Assembly: GCA_951812525.1 (NCBI GenBank)
Contig: OX638316.1
Span: forward strand, 3,342,506-3,406,505
Origin: an uncultured Poribacteria bacterium
GTDB taxonomy: Bacteria; Poribacteria; WGA-4E; WGA-3G
Direction of reading: 5' to 3'
Length of the DNA: 64,000 bases
Position 1 is the stretch's first letter. Every line of letters starts with the position of its first letter. A program made the position numbers and the translations under genes. This document shows positions 24,724 to 33,551 of this stretch, piece by piece. The notes under the pieces were generated by a model that saw nothing but the letters and a program-made list of their open reading frames with translations, did not search any database and was not told the DNA's origin.

Positions 24724-25716
24724 ATGATTGATCGACGCGCATTTTTAAAATCGATGGCAGGCCTGACGACAGGCATTCTTTTGTCATCGGCGTGTGCAGA
24801 AGGCGATGAAGCAAATGCTCCTAGCGACCGCTTAGGTAGCCTCCTACCAACTCGGAGACTTGGTCGCACAGGAGAAGCAGTAACAATGCTTGCCCTTGGT
24901 GGATGGCATATCGGACAGATGTCCGAAGCAGAAGCCCAAAAAACAATTGAGATCGCACTTGAAGGCGGTGTCCGGTTCTTTGATAGCGCAGAATCTTATC
25001 AATCCGGCGGCAGTGAGAGTCGATTGGGAAAACTGCTGGTTCCAAAATATCGAGACGATATATTTCTCATGACGAAAACAACAGCCGTTACTGCTGACGA
25101 TGCTTGGAAACATCTCGAAGGTTCACTCGCACGTCTGAATACCGATCGGCTTGATCTCTGGCAGGTACATTCAATCAAGAATCCCGCAGACGTAGATGAG
25201 CGCATTGATAATAGCATTCTTGATGTAATGCTAGAAGCGAAGGCGGCTGGGAAAACGCGTTATATTGGATTCACTGGGCACGCAAGCCCCGCAGCCCATG
25301 AACGCATGCTTGAACGGACCGATATTTTCGATGCATGTCAATTAGCAGTGAATCTTGCTGATGTCAGCTACGAGAGTTTCATCCAAAGGGTTGTACCGAC
25401 ACTCGCTGAACGCAATATCGGTGTAATCGGAATGAAAGCACTCGCAAACGGTGGCTTTTTCGGTGGTGCGCAGCACGGCAAACACGGTCCAAATCCAAAG
25501 GTCGTCCCTGATCGGGTCAGCGTTTCCGAAGCGATTCGGTTCGTATGGTCCCTACCCGTGAGCACACTCGTTACCGGTCCAGACAATCCTAAGCAGATGC
25601 AAGAGAAAATTGACATCGCCAAGACTTTCACAGGCATGGGAGATGATGAGCGGCAAGCGTTGATAGAGAAGGTCGAGGACATGGCTGGCACAACGGTTGA
25701 ATTTTACAAAGCCTAA
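24724..25716 (+). CDS. Aldo/keto reductase with Tat-lipoprotein signal
   Basis: A 330-residue protein with an aldo/keto reductase TIM barrel. The catalytic tetrad is visible: Asp and Tyr in FFDSAESY, Lys in LMTKTT and His in WQVHS. The N-terminus is unusual: RR at residues 4-5 in DRRAFLK is a twin-arginine motif, and LSSAC places a lipobox Cys at residue 24, so the enzyme is probably exported folded and lipid-anchored. GGAGG 8 nt upstream sets the ATG at 24724. Export of an NADPH-type oxidoreductase by Tat would fit loading with cofactor before export. It heads a three-gene group with the VCBS and TPR genes. Confidence 0.87.
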   Translation: MIDRRAFLKSMAGLTTGILLSSACAEGDEANAPSDRLGSLLPTRRLGRTGEAVTMLALGGWHIGQMSEAEAQKTIEIALEGGVRFFDSAESYQSGGSESRLGKLLVPKYRDDIFLMTKTTAVTADDAWKHLEGSLARLNTDRLDLWQVHSIKNPADVDERIDNSILDVMLEAKAAGKTRYIGFTGHASPAAHERMLERTDIFDACQLAVNLADVSYESFIQRVVPTLAERNIGVIGMKALANGGFFGGAQHGKHGPNPKVVPDRVSVSEAIRFVWSLPVSTLVTGPDNPKQMQEKIDIAKTFTGMGDDERQALIEKVEDMAGTTVEFYKA

Positions 25717-25758
25717 TGTTTTCCAGCTTCTATTACAAATCAATATAGAAAACACTTC

Positions 25759-27423
25759 ATGCGGACCTTTGTTCTTTCGTCTGTGCTTATTTGTCTATGT
25801 ATCCATGCGGAAGCAAGCATCCAATTTACGGATGTCACCAAAGCATCTGGTATCGAATTTCAGCACTTCACCGGGGCAACTGGTGAACGGTATATGCCTG
25901 AAACAATGGGTGCCGGATGTGCCTTTTTGGACTACGATGCTGACGGTAATTTAGACATGCTGCTCGCAAATGGAACAGCGTGGGGACTCGCGGAAACGAC
26001 GCATACCCCGCGACTCTACCGAAACACAGGTAATGGAAGGTTCGTTGACGTCACCCAAGCAGCGAAACTAAATGTGCCGATGTACGGTATGGGGATAACA
26101 GTCGCTGATTACGACAACGATGCCGATGCCGATATCTACTTTACCAATGTAGGTGAAAACCGACTGTTTCGCAATAACGGAGACCTAACCTTCACAGATG
26201 TCACCGAAATCGCAGGGGTAGGGGATCCCGGTTGGTCAACAAGTGCAGCTTTCTTTGATGCCGATAACGATGGTTGGTTAGATCTTTTTGTTTGCAACTA
26301 CGTTGAATGGACACCTGAAACAGATGTGCCGTGTACTGTGAATTCTGCGGTTGACAGCAAGCGATACCGCTCCTATTGCACGCCGACTGTCTATATAGGT
26401 CAGTCCTGTCGATTCTACCGTAATCAAGGCAATGGCAAGTTCACAGACTTCACATTGCAAGCCGGGCTATATAATCCGATAGGGAAGTCTCTCGGTGTTA
26501 CCCTTTTGGATTACAATCACGATGGCTGGATCGATCTCGCCGTCGCCAACGATACTGAACCGAATTTTCTCTATCGGAATAACGGTGATGGCACTTTCAC
26601 CGATGAAGCCCTCGTGATGGGGATTGCCTTCAGTGAGACAGGGAAAGCCCGTGGAAGCATGGGGATTGACGCAGCGGATGTCTATAACAACGGTGGTACC
26701 GTAATTGCTATCGGCAATTTTAGCAATGAGAAGACAGCCTTCTTTTACGCAGAACCCGGGGATACCTATTTCGCTGACAGCGCAGATCGTGCCCAGATTG
26801 GTAAGGTTAGTTCCCGATCCCTAACGTTCGGAACCTTGTTTTTCGACTGCGACCTAGATGGCGCACTTGACCTGTTTTGTGTTAATGGACACATTGAACC
26901 GGGGGTTTACCGCTACCAACAGCATACACCATATCCACAACTCCCTTCGCTCTTCCGAAATCAAGGAGATGGGACGTTTCGAGATATTACGAAGCGCGCT
27001 GGACTCGTTCGCGCAGGCGTTGGGCGCGGATGTGCCTACGGTGATTACGACAGTGATGGTAATCTGGATCTGCTTGTAAGCAATAATGGTGTTAAAGACG
27101 AGTTCGGTGGCGTATGGCTCCTGCGGAATGATACAGAACCGTCGTCTAATTACCTCCGCGTGAAAACCGTCGGGGTCCGCAGCAATCGAGATGGAATCGG
27201 AGCAAAAGTCCGAGTGACAACAGGAGACACCATCCAATACCAGATGGTTCGTACCGGCAGCAGCTATTGTTCTCAAAGTGAGATGGTCTTGACGTTCGGA
27301 TTAGGGAAAAGTGAAACGGTTGCGCAGCTTGAAATTCAATGGTCCTCCGGTGAAATAGATCGGTACACTGAACTCAAAGCGAATCAAACTATAGAGGCGA
27401 TTGAAGGAGCATCCAAAAAATGA
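25759..27423 (+). CDS. VCBS/FG-GAP repeat protein with ASPIC/UnbV domain (CRTAC1-like)
   Basis: A 554-residue exported protein. After a short signal peptide (cleaved near AEA) come beta-propeller FG-GAP/VCBS repeats with calcium-type loops such as DYDADGNLD, DADNDGWLD, DYNHDGWID and DYDSDGNLD. A C-terminal ASPIC/UnbV domain (about residues 465-550, GIGAKVRVTTGD...GSSYCSQSE...WSSGEID) closes it. Such proteins are secreted or surface-bound; the function is generally unknown. It follows the aldo/keto reductase by 42 bp and overlaps the next start codon (ATGA). Confidence 0.85.
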   Translation: MRTFVLSSVLICLCIHAEASIQFTDVTKASGIEFQHFTGATGERYMPETMGAGCAFLDYDADGNLDMLLANGTAWGLAETTHTPRLYRNTGNGRFVDVTQAAKLNVPMYGMGITVADYDNDADADIYFTNVGENRLFRNNGDLTFTDVTEIAGVGDPGWSTSAAFFDADNDGWLDLFVCNYVEWTPETDVPCTVNSAVDSKRYRSYCTPTVYIGQSCRFYRNQGNGKFTDFTLQAGLYNPIGKSLGVTLLDYNHDGWIDLAVANDTEPNFLYRNNGDGTFTDEALVMGIAFSETGKARGSMGIDAADVYNNGGTVIAIGNFSNEKTAFFYAEPGDTYFADSADRAQIGKVSSRSLTFGTLFFDCDLDGALDLFCVNGHIEPGVYRYQQHTPYPQLPSLFRNQGDGTFRDITKRAGLVRAGVGRGCAYGDYDSDGNLDLLVSNNGVKDEFGGVWLLRNDTEPSSNYLRVKTVGVRSNRDGIGAKVRVTTGDTIQYQMVRTGSSYCSQSEMVLTFGLGKSETVAQLEIQWSSGEIDRYTELKANQTIEAIEGASKK

Positions 27424-28223
27424 AGCTAAGTCTGTATGGATGCATCTTTTTGGTAGTGTTAGGGCTCATGAGTGCCTGCCAAAGCAGTGAGCGCGCACCC
27501 GTTGAAAACAAAACCGCATCCGCGCCATCTACTAAATCGACGGCTTCACCCTCCGCTGAGGATTACAACAACAGCGGAACCGCCTACCAACGCGCCGGGA
27601 GACTTCAGGAGGCAGCATTGGCTTATCAACGCGCTGTTGAGTTGAAGCCAACCTTGATTCAGGCACATCATAATTTGGGTACAGTCTATGTGATGCAAGG
27701 GAAACTCGCTGAAGCGATTACTGCCTACAAACGCGTGGTTCAGTTGAGACCCGACATGGCGGAGACTTATGTTGATTTAGGCAGAGCCTATGGGTTCGCA
27801 GGACAGCTTGATGAAGCGATCGCAGAGTACGAGAAAGCACTGACGCGTGATGCTACGCTCCCTTATGCCCACTATGGAATCGGACTAGCATACAGACATA
27901 AAGGTGTGTTCCCCAGAGCCATCGCTGCTCTTGAAAAAGCAATCGTTCTGAAACCGGATTTCCCGGATGCACTGATGCAGCTTGGCTACGTCTATCGAGA
28001 AACAGAACGGTTCTCAGAAGCGTTAGAAGCCTTTACGACAATCATAGAAATCTATCCTAACAGTGCCAAGGCGTATCATGAACTCGGTGTGTGCTATACA
28101 AAACAAGGCACGTACCCGCAAGCCATCACGGCTTTTGAGAGAGCCTTGCAACTAAACCCGGATGCAGTCGAGACTCGTAACATGCTACGGGTTGCCCAAG
28201 CGCGTGTCGCACGTAAGAAATAA
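27420..28223 (+). CDS. TPR-repeat lipoprotein
   Basis: A 267-residue protein with a lipoprotein signal (LMSAC, lipid Cys at residue 20) and a Ser/Thr/Pro/Ala-rich linker. About six tetratricopeptide repeats follow from residue ~43, each with the pattern A..YN.G..Y...G...EA...Y..A...P. Its start overlaps the stop of the VCBS gene (ATGA), indicating translational coupling. The pairing of ASPIC/UnbV and TPR proteins is recurrent in environmental bacteria; a scaffold role is inference. Confidence 0.85.
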   Translation: MKLSLYGCIFLVVLGLMSACQSSERAPVENKTASAPSTKSTASPSAEDYNNSGTAYQRAGRLQEAALAYQRAVELKPTLIQAHHNLGTVYVMQGKLAEAITAYKRVVQLRPDMAETYVDLGRAYGFAGQLDEAIAEYEKALTRDATLPYAHYGIGLAYRHKGVFPRAIAALEKAIVLKPDFPDALMQLGYVYRETERFSEALEAFTTIIEIYPNSAKAYHELGVCYTKQGTYPQAITAFERALQLNPDAVETRNMLRVAQARVARKK

Positions 28224-28556
28224 CGCCGCGTTTGGGTGGCAGATTTTAAAACGCTAAGTTGTAAATTTCAACCAATTTATTAAAAATCTGTCTAAATTTA
28301 ATGTAAATTCGACAATTAAAATGTGCATATAAACGTAGGTTGGGTTGAGCGGAGAATGACCCGTGTCTATCTCATTTATAGAGTGATTATTAGTTTTCGA
28401 TGATCCGCTCATATAGATAAATGTAGCGAAACTCAACGTCCCAAATCGTCCACAATTTCCTGTAATTCTGCTTTGAGTAGAACGACTTTTCAATATTAGC
28501 ACGAAGAAAATGAATGGAACTTGTGGAAGTCCAATTGATTCTGGAGGAGAAAGATA
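28224..28556. other. Intergenic region with repeat family D copy
   Basis: No gene is supported. About 28316-28450 is a family D element whose outer arms read GTTGGGTTGAG and CGAAACTCAAC. The remaining sequence shows no clear promoter hexamers. Confidence 0.5.
28333..28440. repeat. Repeat family D, long copy
   Basis: It shares its arms and much of its ~85-nt interior (GAATGACC.GTGTCT.TC, then ATAGATAAATGTAG) with the copy at 61102-61206, over about 110-125 bp in the same orientation. Confidence 0.65.
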
Positions 28557-29384
28557 ATGCGTCAAGTTACATTTTTTACATTGCTCATAGCGGTATTTTC
28601 CGCAGTGGCTCTTCTCGCACATGCTGCTGATATTGAGGATGGGCTTTGGATGTATCTGCCAATGAACGAAGGAGCAGGACAAAAAGTCGCCGACCACGGT
28701 CCACACAGTTTTGATACGGAACTCAGTAAGAGCGCACCGAAATGGGTTGATGCCAAGCATAACGACCTCGGAAAAGTGATGGAGTTTGATGGTAAGGAAA
28801 CCTTCATCATGATTGACATGGCAGGTCAGAATAGAGACATCGATTCCCATTTTGACGATAAGAAAGGAATCACTATCTGTGCATGGGTAAAAGTCTTAAA
28901 AGTCGGCACCGATGCACACGGACAGACCCGGCAGCCTATTGTTATGAAGGGTGCTGGCGGACAGTGGGAATTCTCGCTCTATATTTATGACGACTTCGGT
29001 GCAGGAATGTCCGTTTGGACCTGTCCGGGTTCTGGCGTTTCAGAACCACACGGGGCTGGCACTGCACCAGGAGGCAAGTGGATTCACCAATGCGGTACCT
29101 TTTTACTCGAGGAAGGCGTCCGCGTCTACGTGGATGGAGATAAAAACCCCGTCGCAGAAGCACCCGATAACGGCAACGGTCCCTGTGAAGCCGGCGAACG
29201 TCCCGTATTCATCGCACACCGCGAGGATGGACAGTGGTTAAATGCTGTGATTGCCGAGGTCTATATGTGGGACAGGGTCATTGACGTTGATGAGATGAAT
29301 CTTGCCATGAAAACAATTGGCGGGTTGGCAGTTCAACCAGGAGGTAAACTGACAACCAGCTGGGGCAATATAAAACGTCGTTGA
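28557..29384 (+). CDS. Secreted LamG/concanavalin A-like domain protein
   Basis: A 275-residue exported protein with a signal peptide (to about residue 22, ending AHAAD) and a single laminin-G/concanavalin-A-like jelly-roll domain: DGLWMYLPMNEGAG, then GKVMEFDGKETFIMID, KGITICAWVKV, and GVRVYVDGDKN with a late IAEVYMWDRV strand. Such domains bind carbohydrates or other surfaces; no catalytic motif is visible. GGAGGAG lies about 7 nt before the ATG. It is followed by a good terminator. Confidence 0.83.
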   Translation: MRQVTFFTLLIAVFSAVALLAHAADIEDGLWMYLPMNEGAGQKVADHGPHSFDTELSKSAPKWVDAKHNDLGKVMEFDGKETFIMIDMAGQNRDIDSHFDDKKGITICAWVKVLKVGTDAHGQTRQPIVMKGAGGQWEFSLYIYDDFGAGMSVWTCPGSGVSEPHGAGTAPGGKWIHQCGTFLLEEGVRVYVDGDKNPVAEAPDNGNGPCEAGERPVFIAHREDGQWLNAVIAEVYMWDRVIDVDEMNLAMKTIGGLAVQPGGKLTTSWGNIKRR

Positions 29385-29399
29385 CCATTTTAACTTAAC

Positions 29400-29440
29400 G
29401 GGACGGGCTGGAAACTTGTCCGTCCCTCATACTTTTCTTG
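29400..29440 (+). terminator. Factor-independent terminator after the LamG gene
   Basis: GGGACGGGC (29400-29408) pairs with GTCCGTCCC (29418-29426) with one mismatch, followed by TCATACTTTTCTT. It may also serve the convergent gene on the other strand. Confidence 0.65.
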
Positions 29441-29453
29441 AAATCTACCACTG

Positions 29454-30425
29454 TTACTCGCCGAAATGACTCGCAACCACCGTTAAATCTAAGATATTCA
29501 CCACATTGTCCCCGTTAACATCAGACGGCGCAGGACCCGTCTCTCCGAAACTCCCTGCCACCAACGTCAAATCCAGAATATTGACCGTCCCATCCTTGTT
29601 AATATCCCATGGCGGTGTTAGGATTTCAACGATTCTACTATTTTGAGTTTTCACAGCCAGTCCTGTCTCTTCATTGTTCTGAAAAATAACTTCGACTAAC
29701 GAGAGCGTTGACGCTTTGATTGCGACTACTTCAAATGTTGTCGTAAATAGATTGCCATCGGTAGCAGCTGCCGCGGTCGGTGCAGTCGCCGCAAAGGATA
29801 ATCGGTCTGCCTCAACAAGTGTAGGCGGGACGAAGACATCCTCGGTGAAGTAAGTACCCTGCTGCCATGAAACGAATCGCAGTGCCTCTGGATCGAATTG
29901 GAGTGTAGCCTGATAACTCGCTACGTCTTGAGCGTTAGCAAGCGCAACAGTAACAGTAAACTGTTCGCCAATATCAGGGGACTCGATCAACTCGGGTACT
30001 ATACTAATAACGGCTGCATTGGGTTGGACATTCAGCAACGCCGCCAGCCTATCGATTTCGTCGACGTTCTGAAGTAACAATTGGACATCTGGATCATTGA
30101 TGAGCGCGTTAACACCAGCGTCTTCCTTGAGGAGTATAATAAATTTATCATCAATCTCTGGGACGATTATTTTAAGGATGTCTGGATTCGCAGCTACCAA
30201 TTTAATCGCCGCAGGTTGCAGAAGTGGGTGTATATCTGGAGCCTTGAGTATCGTGAGCGCATCAGGTAGCAGTTCCTGAATGTCTTCACGTTGAAAAAGG
30301 GTTTGATACTTCTGAAATACCTGATCAGCGAGTGAAGGCACCTGAGCAGAAATCCGAGATGTGCAAACCAAACACACGCATATTATAAACAGCACATAAA
30401 GACTTTTTGAGAAAATACGAGACAT
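29454..30425 (-). CDS. Secreted protein with cohesin-like domain and C-terminal dockerin
   Basis: A 323-residue exported protein. The signal peptide (to about residue 28, SRISAQ) is followed by a helical region of ~105 residues. A cohesin-like domain spans about 138-262 (PELIESPDIGEQFTVTVALAN, FDPEALRFVSW, ATTFEVVAIKASTLSL). A C-terminal dockerin with two calcium loops, DINKDGTVNILDL and DVNGDNVVNILDL, follows. The order and wording of the cohesin/dockerin part closely match the LRR protein at 18760-22479. The ATG at 30425 begins the signal peptide; the frame stays open to 30536 only because it runs through a family C repeat. Confidence 0.85.
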   Translation of the reverse strand: MSRIFSKSLYVLFIICVCLVCTSRISAQVPSLADQVFQKYQTLFQREDIQELLPDALTILKAPDIHPLLQPAAIKLVAANPDILKIIVPEIDDKFIILLKEDAGVNALINDPDVQLLLQNVDEIDRLAALLNVQPNAAVISIVPELIESPDIGEQFTVTVALANAQDVASYQATLQFDPEALRFVSWQQGTYFTEDVFVPPTLVEADRLSFAATAPTAAAATDGNLFTTTFEVVAIKASTLSLVEVIFQNNEETGLAVKTQNSRIVEILTPPWDINKDGTVNILDLTLVAGSFGETGPAPSDVNGDNVVNILDLTVVASHFGE

Positions 30426-30435
30426 TACTTTGTTT

Positions 30436-30490
30436 TGTAGGAGGGATCTCTGATCCCGAATTTTTCTGTAGGAGAGATCTCTAATCCCGA
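30436..30490. repeat. Repeat family C, tandem pair
   Basis: Two copies of TGTAGGAGGGATCTCTGATC (second: TGTAGGAGAGATCTCTAATC) directly upstream of the cohesin/dockerin gene. Their GGAGGG must not be taken for ribosome-binding sites. Confidence 0.65.
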
Positions 30491-30670
30491 CACCGACCGT
30501 TCTATTAAAATAACCTAAGTTGCCACCTTGTAGCATAACCTGTTAGGTTGTGCATCTTTGTGCCGAGAATGACAAGGAACACGCCAAATTATCCGCAAAA
30601 ATGAACGCATCTCGCAGAAAAATAGGGTTCGTGACCTAAAATCACATACGTAGCAAGTTGGGTTAAAATA

Positions 30671-30736
30671 GGTAGGCGCGGTTTCCAAATTATGCTATTG
30701 AAGCATAATTTATCTTAGTTTTAGATTCCGCGCCTG
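30671..30736. repeat. Composite repeat: family B inserted in family A
   Basis: The left arm GGTAGGCGCGGTTTCC and right arm CCGCGCC of family A are separated by a family B unit (AAATTATGC...GCATAATTT followed by TATCTTAGTTTTAGATT). This indicates one element nested in another. Confidence 0.6.
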
Positions 30737-30787
30737 TTTCCCTAATCAACCACCGATACTTACCCTAAAATTCACAATCCGTGCCAA

Positions 30788-31570
30788 CTAAGCCATTATC
30801 TCTTCCGAAGTCGGATTCGTTTTGAATCCGCCCGCCATAATGTTATTATACGGCTCTTCAGGATCACGTCCGACGGGACGCATTTCAGGCTTGTGATACC
30901 CGAATCGAACGGCTTTCCGCCACTGATCCGTCCTATTGACTTCAGACCAGTGAATGACGCAATAACTGAAGAAAATGACATCCCCTGCCTTTGCCGGAAT
31001 CGGAATTGAGTCAATGAAATCTGGGTGGAATTTATCAGTAGGCAGATGCGGTGCCGTACCTTCACCCGTGATGTGTTCCCGCGGTCCTTCCTTATGACTA
31101 CCCGGGACAACCCGCAGTGCGCCACTCTCAAACGGAGCATCGTCAAGATGGACAAGGCAATCGACAAAATCAAGTCCATCGTGTGGGTAGAAAGGGTAGT
31201 CTTGGTGCATCGGGAACGGCGTGCCTTTTTCCGGCGGCTTCGCGTGTAACACCGTATGATGCCATTGAATCGTATCACCGATGAGTGCTTGCACCGCACC
31301 TGTCAACCGTTCGTGGAAAATCACCCGACCCCATGTAGCCGAGTAGAAGTGGGGATTATGCATAAAGACAGCCTTCGTCGTCTGCTGATCCTCTTCTTTG
31401 AGGTAGCGTGTACGCCAAGGTCCGGGCCATCCGATTGTTTCCTGTCCCCAATTGTTGATAATCCTCACCATTTCAGATGCCAGTTCTTTTGTTTCTGCTG
31501 GTTTAAAGAGTTGATCTACTTTGAGATAACCGTTCTCATGATAGAATTCAACCTGTTCTTGCGTTAGCAT
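30788..31570 (-). CDS. Phytanoyl-CoA dioxygenase-family protein
   Basis: A 260-residue Fe(II)/2-oxoglutarate oxygenase of the PhyH type. The iron-binding HxD lies in PMHQDYPFYP, the distal histidine in VIHWSEVN and the 2-oxoglutarate arginine shortly after (KAVRFGYH). The typical ..SGALRVVPGSHKEG turn is present between them. AAGGAG 7 nt upstream sets the ATG at 31570. Unlike the PhyH gene at 17205 it has no repeat extension. Substrate unknown. Confidence 0.87.
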   Translation of the reverse strand: MLTQEQVEFYHENGYLKVDQLFKPAETKELASEMVRIINNWGQETIGWPGPWRTRYLKEEDQQTTKAVFMHNPHFYSATWGRVIFHERLTGAVQALIGDTIQWHHTVLHAKPPEKGTPFPMHQDYPFYPHDGLDFVDCLVHLDDAPFESGALRVVPGSHKEGPREHITGEGTAPHLPTDKFHPDFIDSIPIPAKAGDVIFFSYCVIHWSEVNRTDQWRKAVRFGYHKPEMRPVGRDPEEPYNNIMAGGFKTNPTSEEIMA

Positions 31571-31630
31571 TGTCAAACTCCTTATCGCTATCGAATATGT
31601 TCGCGTGCCAGAAAGTGTTAGTTACGCTAA

Positions 31631-31660
31631 ATTCTACTCTAAAACCACATATTTTGTCAA
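31631..31660 (-). promoter_or_regulatory. Promoter for the PhyH-family gene
   Basis: On the - strand, consensus TTGACA (31660-31655), an 18-bp spacer and TAGAAT (31636-31631), about 60 bp before the ATG. Confidence 0.6.
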
Positions 31661-31778
31661 CTTGCTTTGTGCTGTAGAAGGGATTCCAAATCCGGATCCA
31701 GGCTCCTAAAATCTGTGTAGAAGGTATATCAATAATGTAGAAACCGTATAGGCGTGGCTTCCAATAAAATAAATTTGA

Positions 31779-31928
31779 CTTTTTACATACGATAACGAAC
31801 TCGGCATTGGATACCGCACCGTCTTGGGGTGGGCGAAAGCTTTTGGATGGAACATCGAGAAAGGACAACATGGAATACAGTTGCACTTCTGGCATATAAT
31901 GCAACCTGCTGACGGTTCTGATACCTGA
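31779..31928 (+). pseudogene. Possible C-terminal gene remnant
   Basis: Forty-nine codons between an in-frame TGA and a TGA stop read as a protein-like stretch: LFTYDNELGIGYRTVLGWA, then KAFGWNIEKGQHGIQLHFW, then HIMQPADGSDT. There is no start codon or ribosome-binding site. The aromatic-rich, alternating pattern recalls a beta-structured protein end, but no family is recognised. It may be a decayed gene, or chance. Confidence 0.3.
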
Positions 31929-31978
31929 GTACCATCGCTTGGTGCCTTCCCACCAACAGCCAACCAAAAAACAAATCC

Positions 31979-32007
31979 TTGCATTAATCTACAATCAATT
32001 ATATGAT
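31979..32007 (+). promoter_or_regulatory. Promoter for the FGGY kinase gene
   Basis: TTGCAT at 31979-31984, a 17-bp spacer and TATGAT at 32002-32007, 32 bp before the ATG. Confidence 0.55.
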
Positions 32008-32039
32008 AATCGCATCCCGTATCAAGGAGAGAAGCAAGC

Positions 32040-33545
32040 ATGAGTCTTTTGGGTATTGATGTTGGAACAACAGGGTGTAAGGTCATCGCCTTTCGCGAAG
32101 ATGGAACCCTTCTCGCACAGGCGTATGGCGAATATCCGTTGACCCACCCGCAACCTGGCTGGTCGGAACTGGATGCCAACGGTGTCTGGGAAAACATAGC
32201 GACCGGCATTCAGCAGGTTGCAGCACAAACAAAATCCGAGCCGATCGAAGCAATCAGTGTTGCCTCGCAGGGCGAAGCCGTAACACCAGTGTCCGCCAAT
32301 GGACAAGTTTTAGCAAACGCTATTACCACTTTCGACGCACGCACAGCCGGCATCTGTGCCGAGTTGAGAGAGCACATAACGCCTTTAGAGGTAATGCAAA
32401 TCACCGGAATGCCGATTAGCGATATTCATACATTAGCGAAACTCATCTGGATGCAGAGGAACCAACCGGACATCTATCGACAGGTATCGAAATTCCTCGG
32501 TTTTGAAGATTTCGTCTATTTCAAACTCGGTGTTCCGCCGGTAGTGGACTATTCCCTTGCTGCCCGCACGATGGCGTTTGATATTATCAACAAATCGTGG
32601 TCGGAGAAAATGCTCGGTCTGGCGGATGTGGATGCAGCACTATTTCCAGATACAGCACCTTCAGGTACTGTCATCGGTGAGGTGGACACTAAGGTAGCCG
32701 CGGAACTCGGTCTGCCGAAAGGCGTGGTATGTGTTACAGGTGGACACGACCAACCGTGTGGTGCTTTAGGATCGGGGATCATTCGGAGTGGCGAAGTAAT
32801 GGATGCCACTGGCACCGTTGAATGTATCGCACCCGCTTTTACGGAGCCTGTTATCAATCAGCAGATGATAGACGGTAATTTCGCCTGTTATCCGCACGTC
32901 GTTGATGGATTGTATGTCACACTCGGTTTCGTATCCAGTGGTGGCGTTGTGCTGCGCTGGTTCAGAGATACGCTTGCCCAAGCTGAGGTTGCCCAAGCTG
33001 AGGCAGAAGGACGTGATGTCTACGATATATTGATGGCAGAGACACCTGATGCTCCGGGGACAGCGATGGTGCTCCCACACTTCACAGGTTCAGGCACCCC
33101 TTATCTCGATCTTGAATCGAAAGGGGCGATCGTCGGGTTGACGCTTTCAACAACGAAAGGCGAACTCATCAAAGCAATTCTGGAAGGCATCAGCTATGAA
33201 ATTAAACAAAATCTCGCTATGTTGCAGGACGCAGGCGTTGTGATAAACGAAGTGCGTGCCATCGGTGGCGGCGCGAAATCTGAAAAGTGGCTGCAACTCA
33301 AAGCCGATATGTTTGGGAAAAAGGTGATTGCACTTGATATATCGGAGGGTGTATGTCTCGGCACTGCTATCCTTTCTGGCACAGCAATAGGCAAGTATGA
33401 CTCTATTGAAACGGCAGTCGAGCAGTTGGTCACACCGCGCGATGTATACTATCCACGTGAGGAATTCGCACAGCGTTACGACGAGAAGCTGAAAGCCTAC
33501 GAACAGATTTATCCTGCTCTACGCGCACTGAATTACCAGGTGTAA
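32040..33545 (+). CDS. FGGY-family carbohydrate kinase (xylulokinase-like)
   Basis: A 501-residue sugar kinase with both FGGY halves. The N-terminal phosphate loop is GIDVGTTGCKVIAF. The sugar-binding and catalytic region shows GEAVTPV, and GGHDQPCGALGSG contains the catalytic aspartate of xylulokinase-like members. The C-terminal ATP site is AIGGGAKSEKWLQLKADM. It would phosphorylate a sugar or polyol with ATP; xylulose is the family default but not proven. AAGGAG precedes the ATG. The genes that follow (ROK, SIS) suggest a sugar-phosphate group. Confidence 0.87.
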   Translation: MSLLGIDVGTTGCKVIAFREDGTLLAQAYGEYPLTHPQPGWSELDANGVWENIATGIQQVAAQTKSEPIEAISVASQGEAVTPVSANGQVLANAITTFDARTAGICAELREHITPLEVMQITGMPISDIHTLAKLIWMQRNQPDIYRQVSKFLGFEDFVYFKLGVPPVVDYSLAARTMAFDIINKSWSEKMLGLADVDAALFPDTAPSGTVIGEVDTKVAAELGLPKGVVCVTGGHDQPCGALGSGIIRSGEVMDATGTVECIAPAFTEPVINQQMIDGNFACYPHVVDGLYVTLGFVSSGGVVLRWFRDTLAQAEVAQAEAEGRDVYDILMAETPDAPGTAMVLPHFTGSGTPYLDLESKGAIVGLTLSTTKGELIKAILEGISYEIKQNLAMLQDAGVVINEVRAIGGGAKSEKWLQLKADMFGKKVIALDISEGVCLGTAILSGTAIGKYDSIETAVEQLVTPRDVYYPREEFAQRYDEKLKAYEQIYPALRALNYQV

Positions 33546-33551
33546 CATCAA

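Larger units (their letters stand above)
31571..32039. other. Divergent intergenic region with promoters and a possible gene remnant
   Basis: It contains the - strand promoter for the PhyH gene (31631-31660), a fragment of family C (GTAGAAGGGATTCC near 31675), a 49-codon protein-like remnant (31779-31928), and the + strand promoter for the FGGY kinase (31979-32007). Confidence 0.55.

Noticed and set aside
28254-28850. 198-codon - strand frame
   Set aside because: It spans a family D repeat and the start of the LamG gene; no ribosome-binding site.
30426-30536. Longer N-terminus of the cohesin/dockerin protein
   Set aside because: The extra codons read through a family C repeat and would bury the signal peptide.
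31548-31967. 139-codon - strand frame upstream of the PhyH gene
   Set aside because: It runs through the PhyH promoter and a repeat fragment; the wording is not protein-like throughout.
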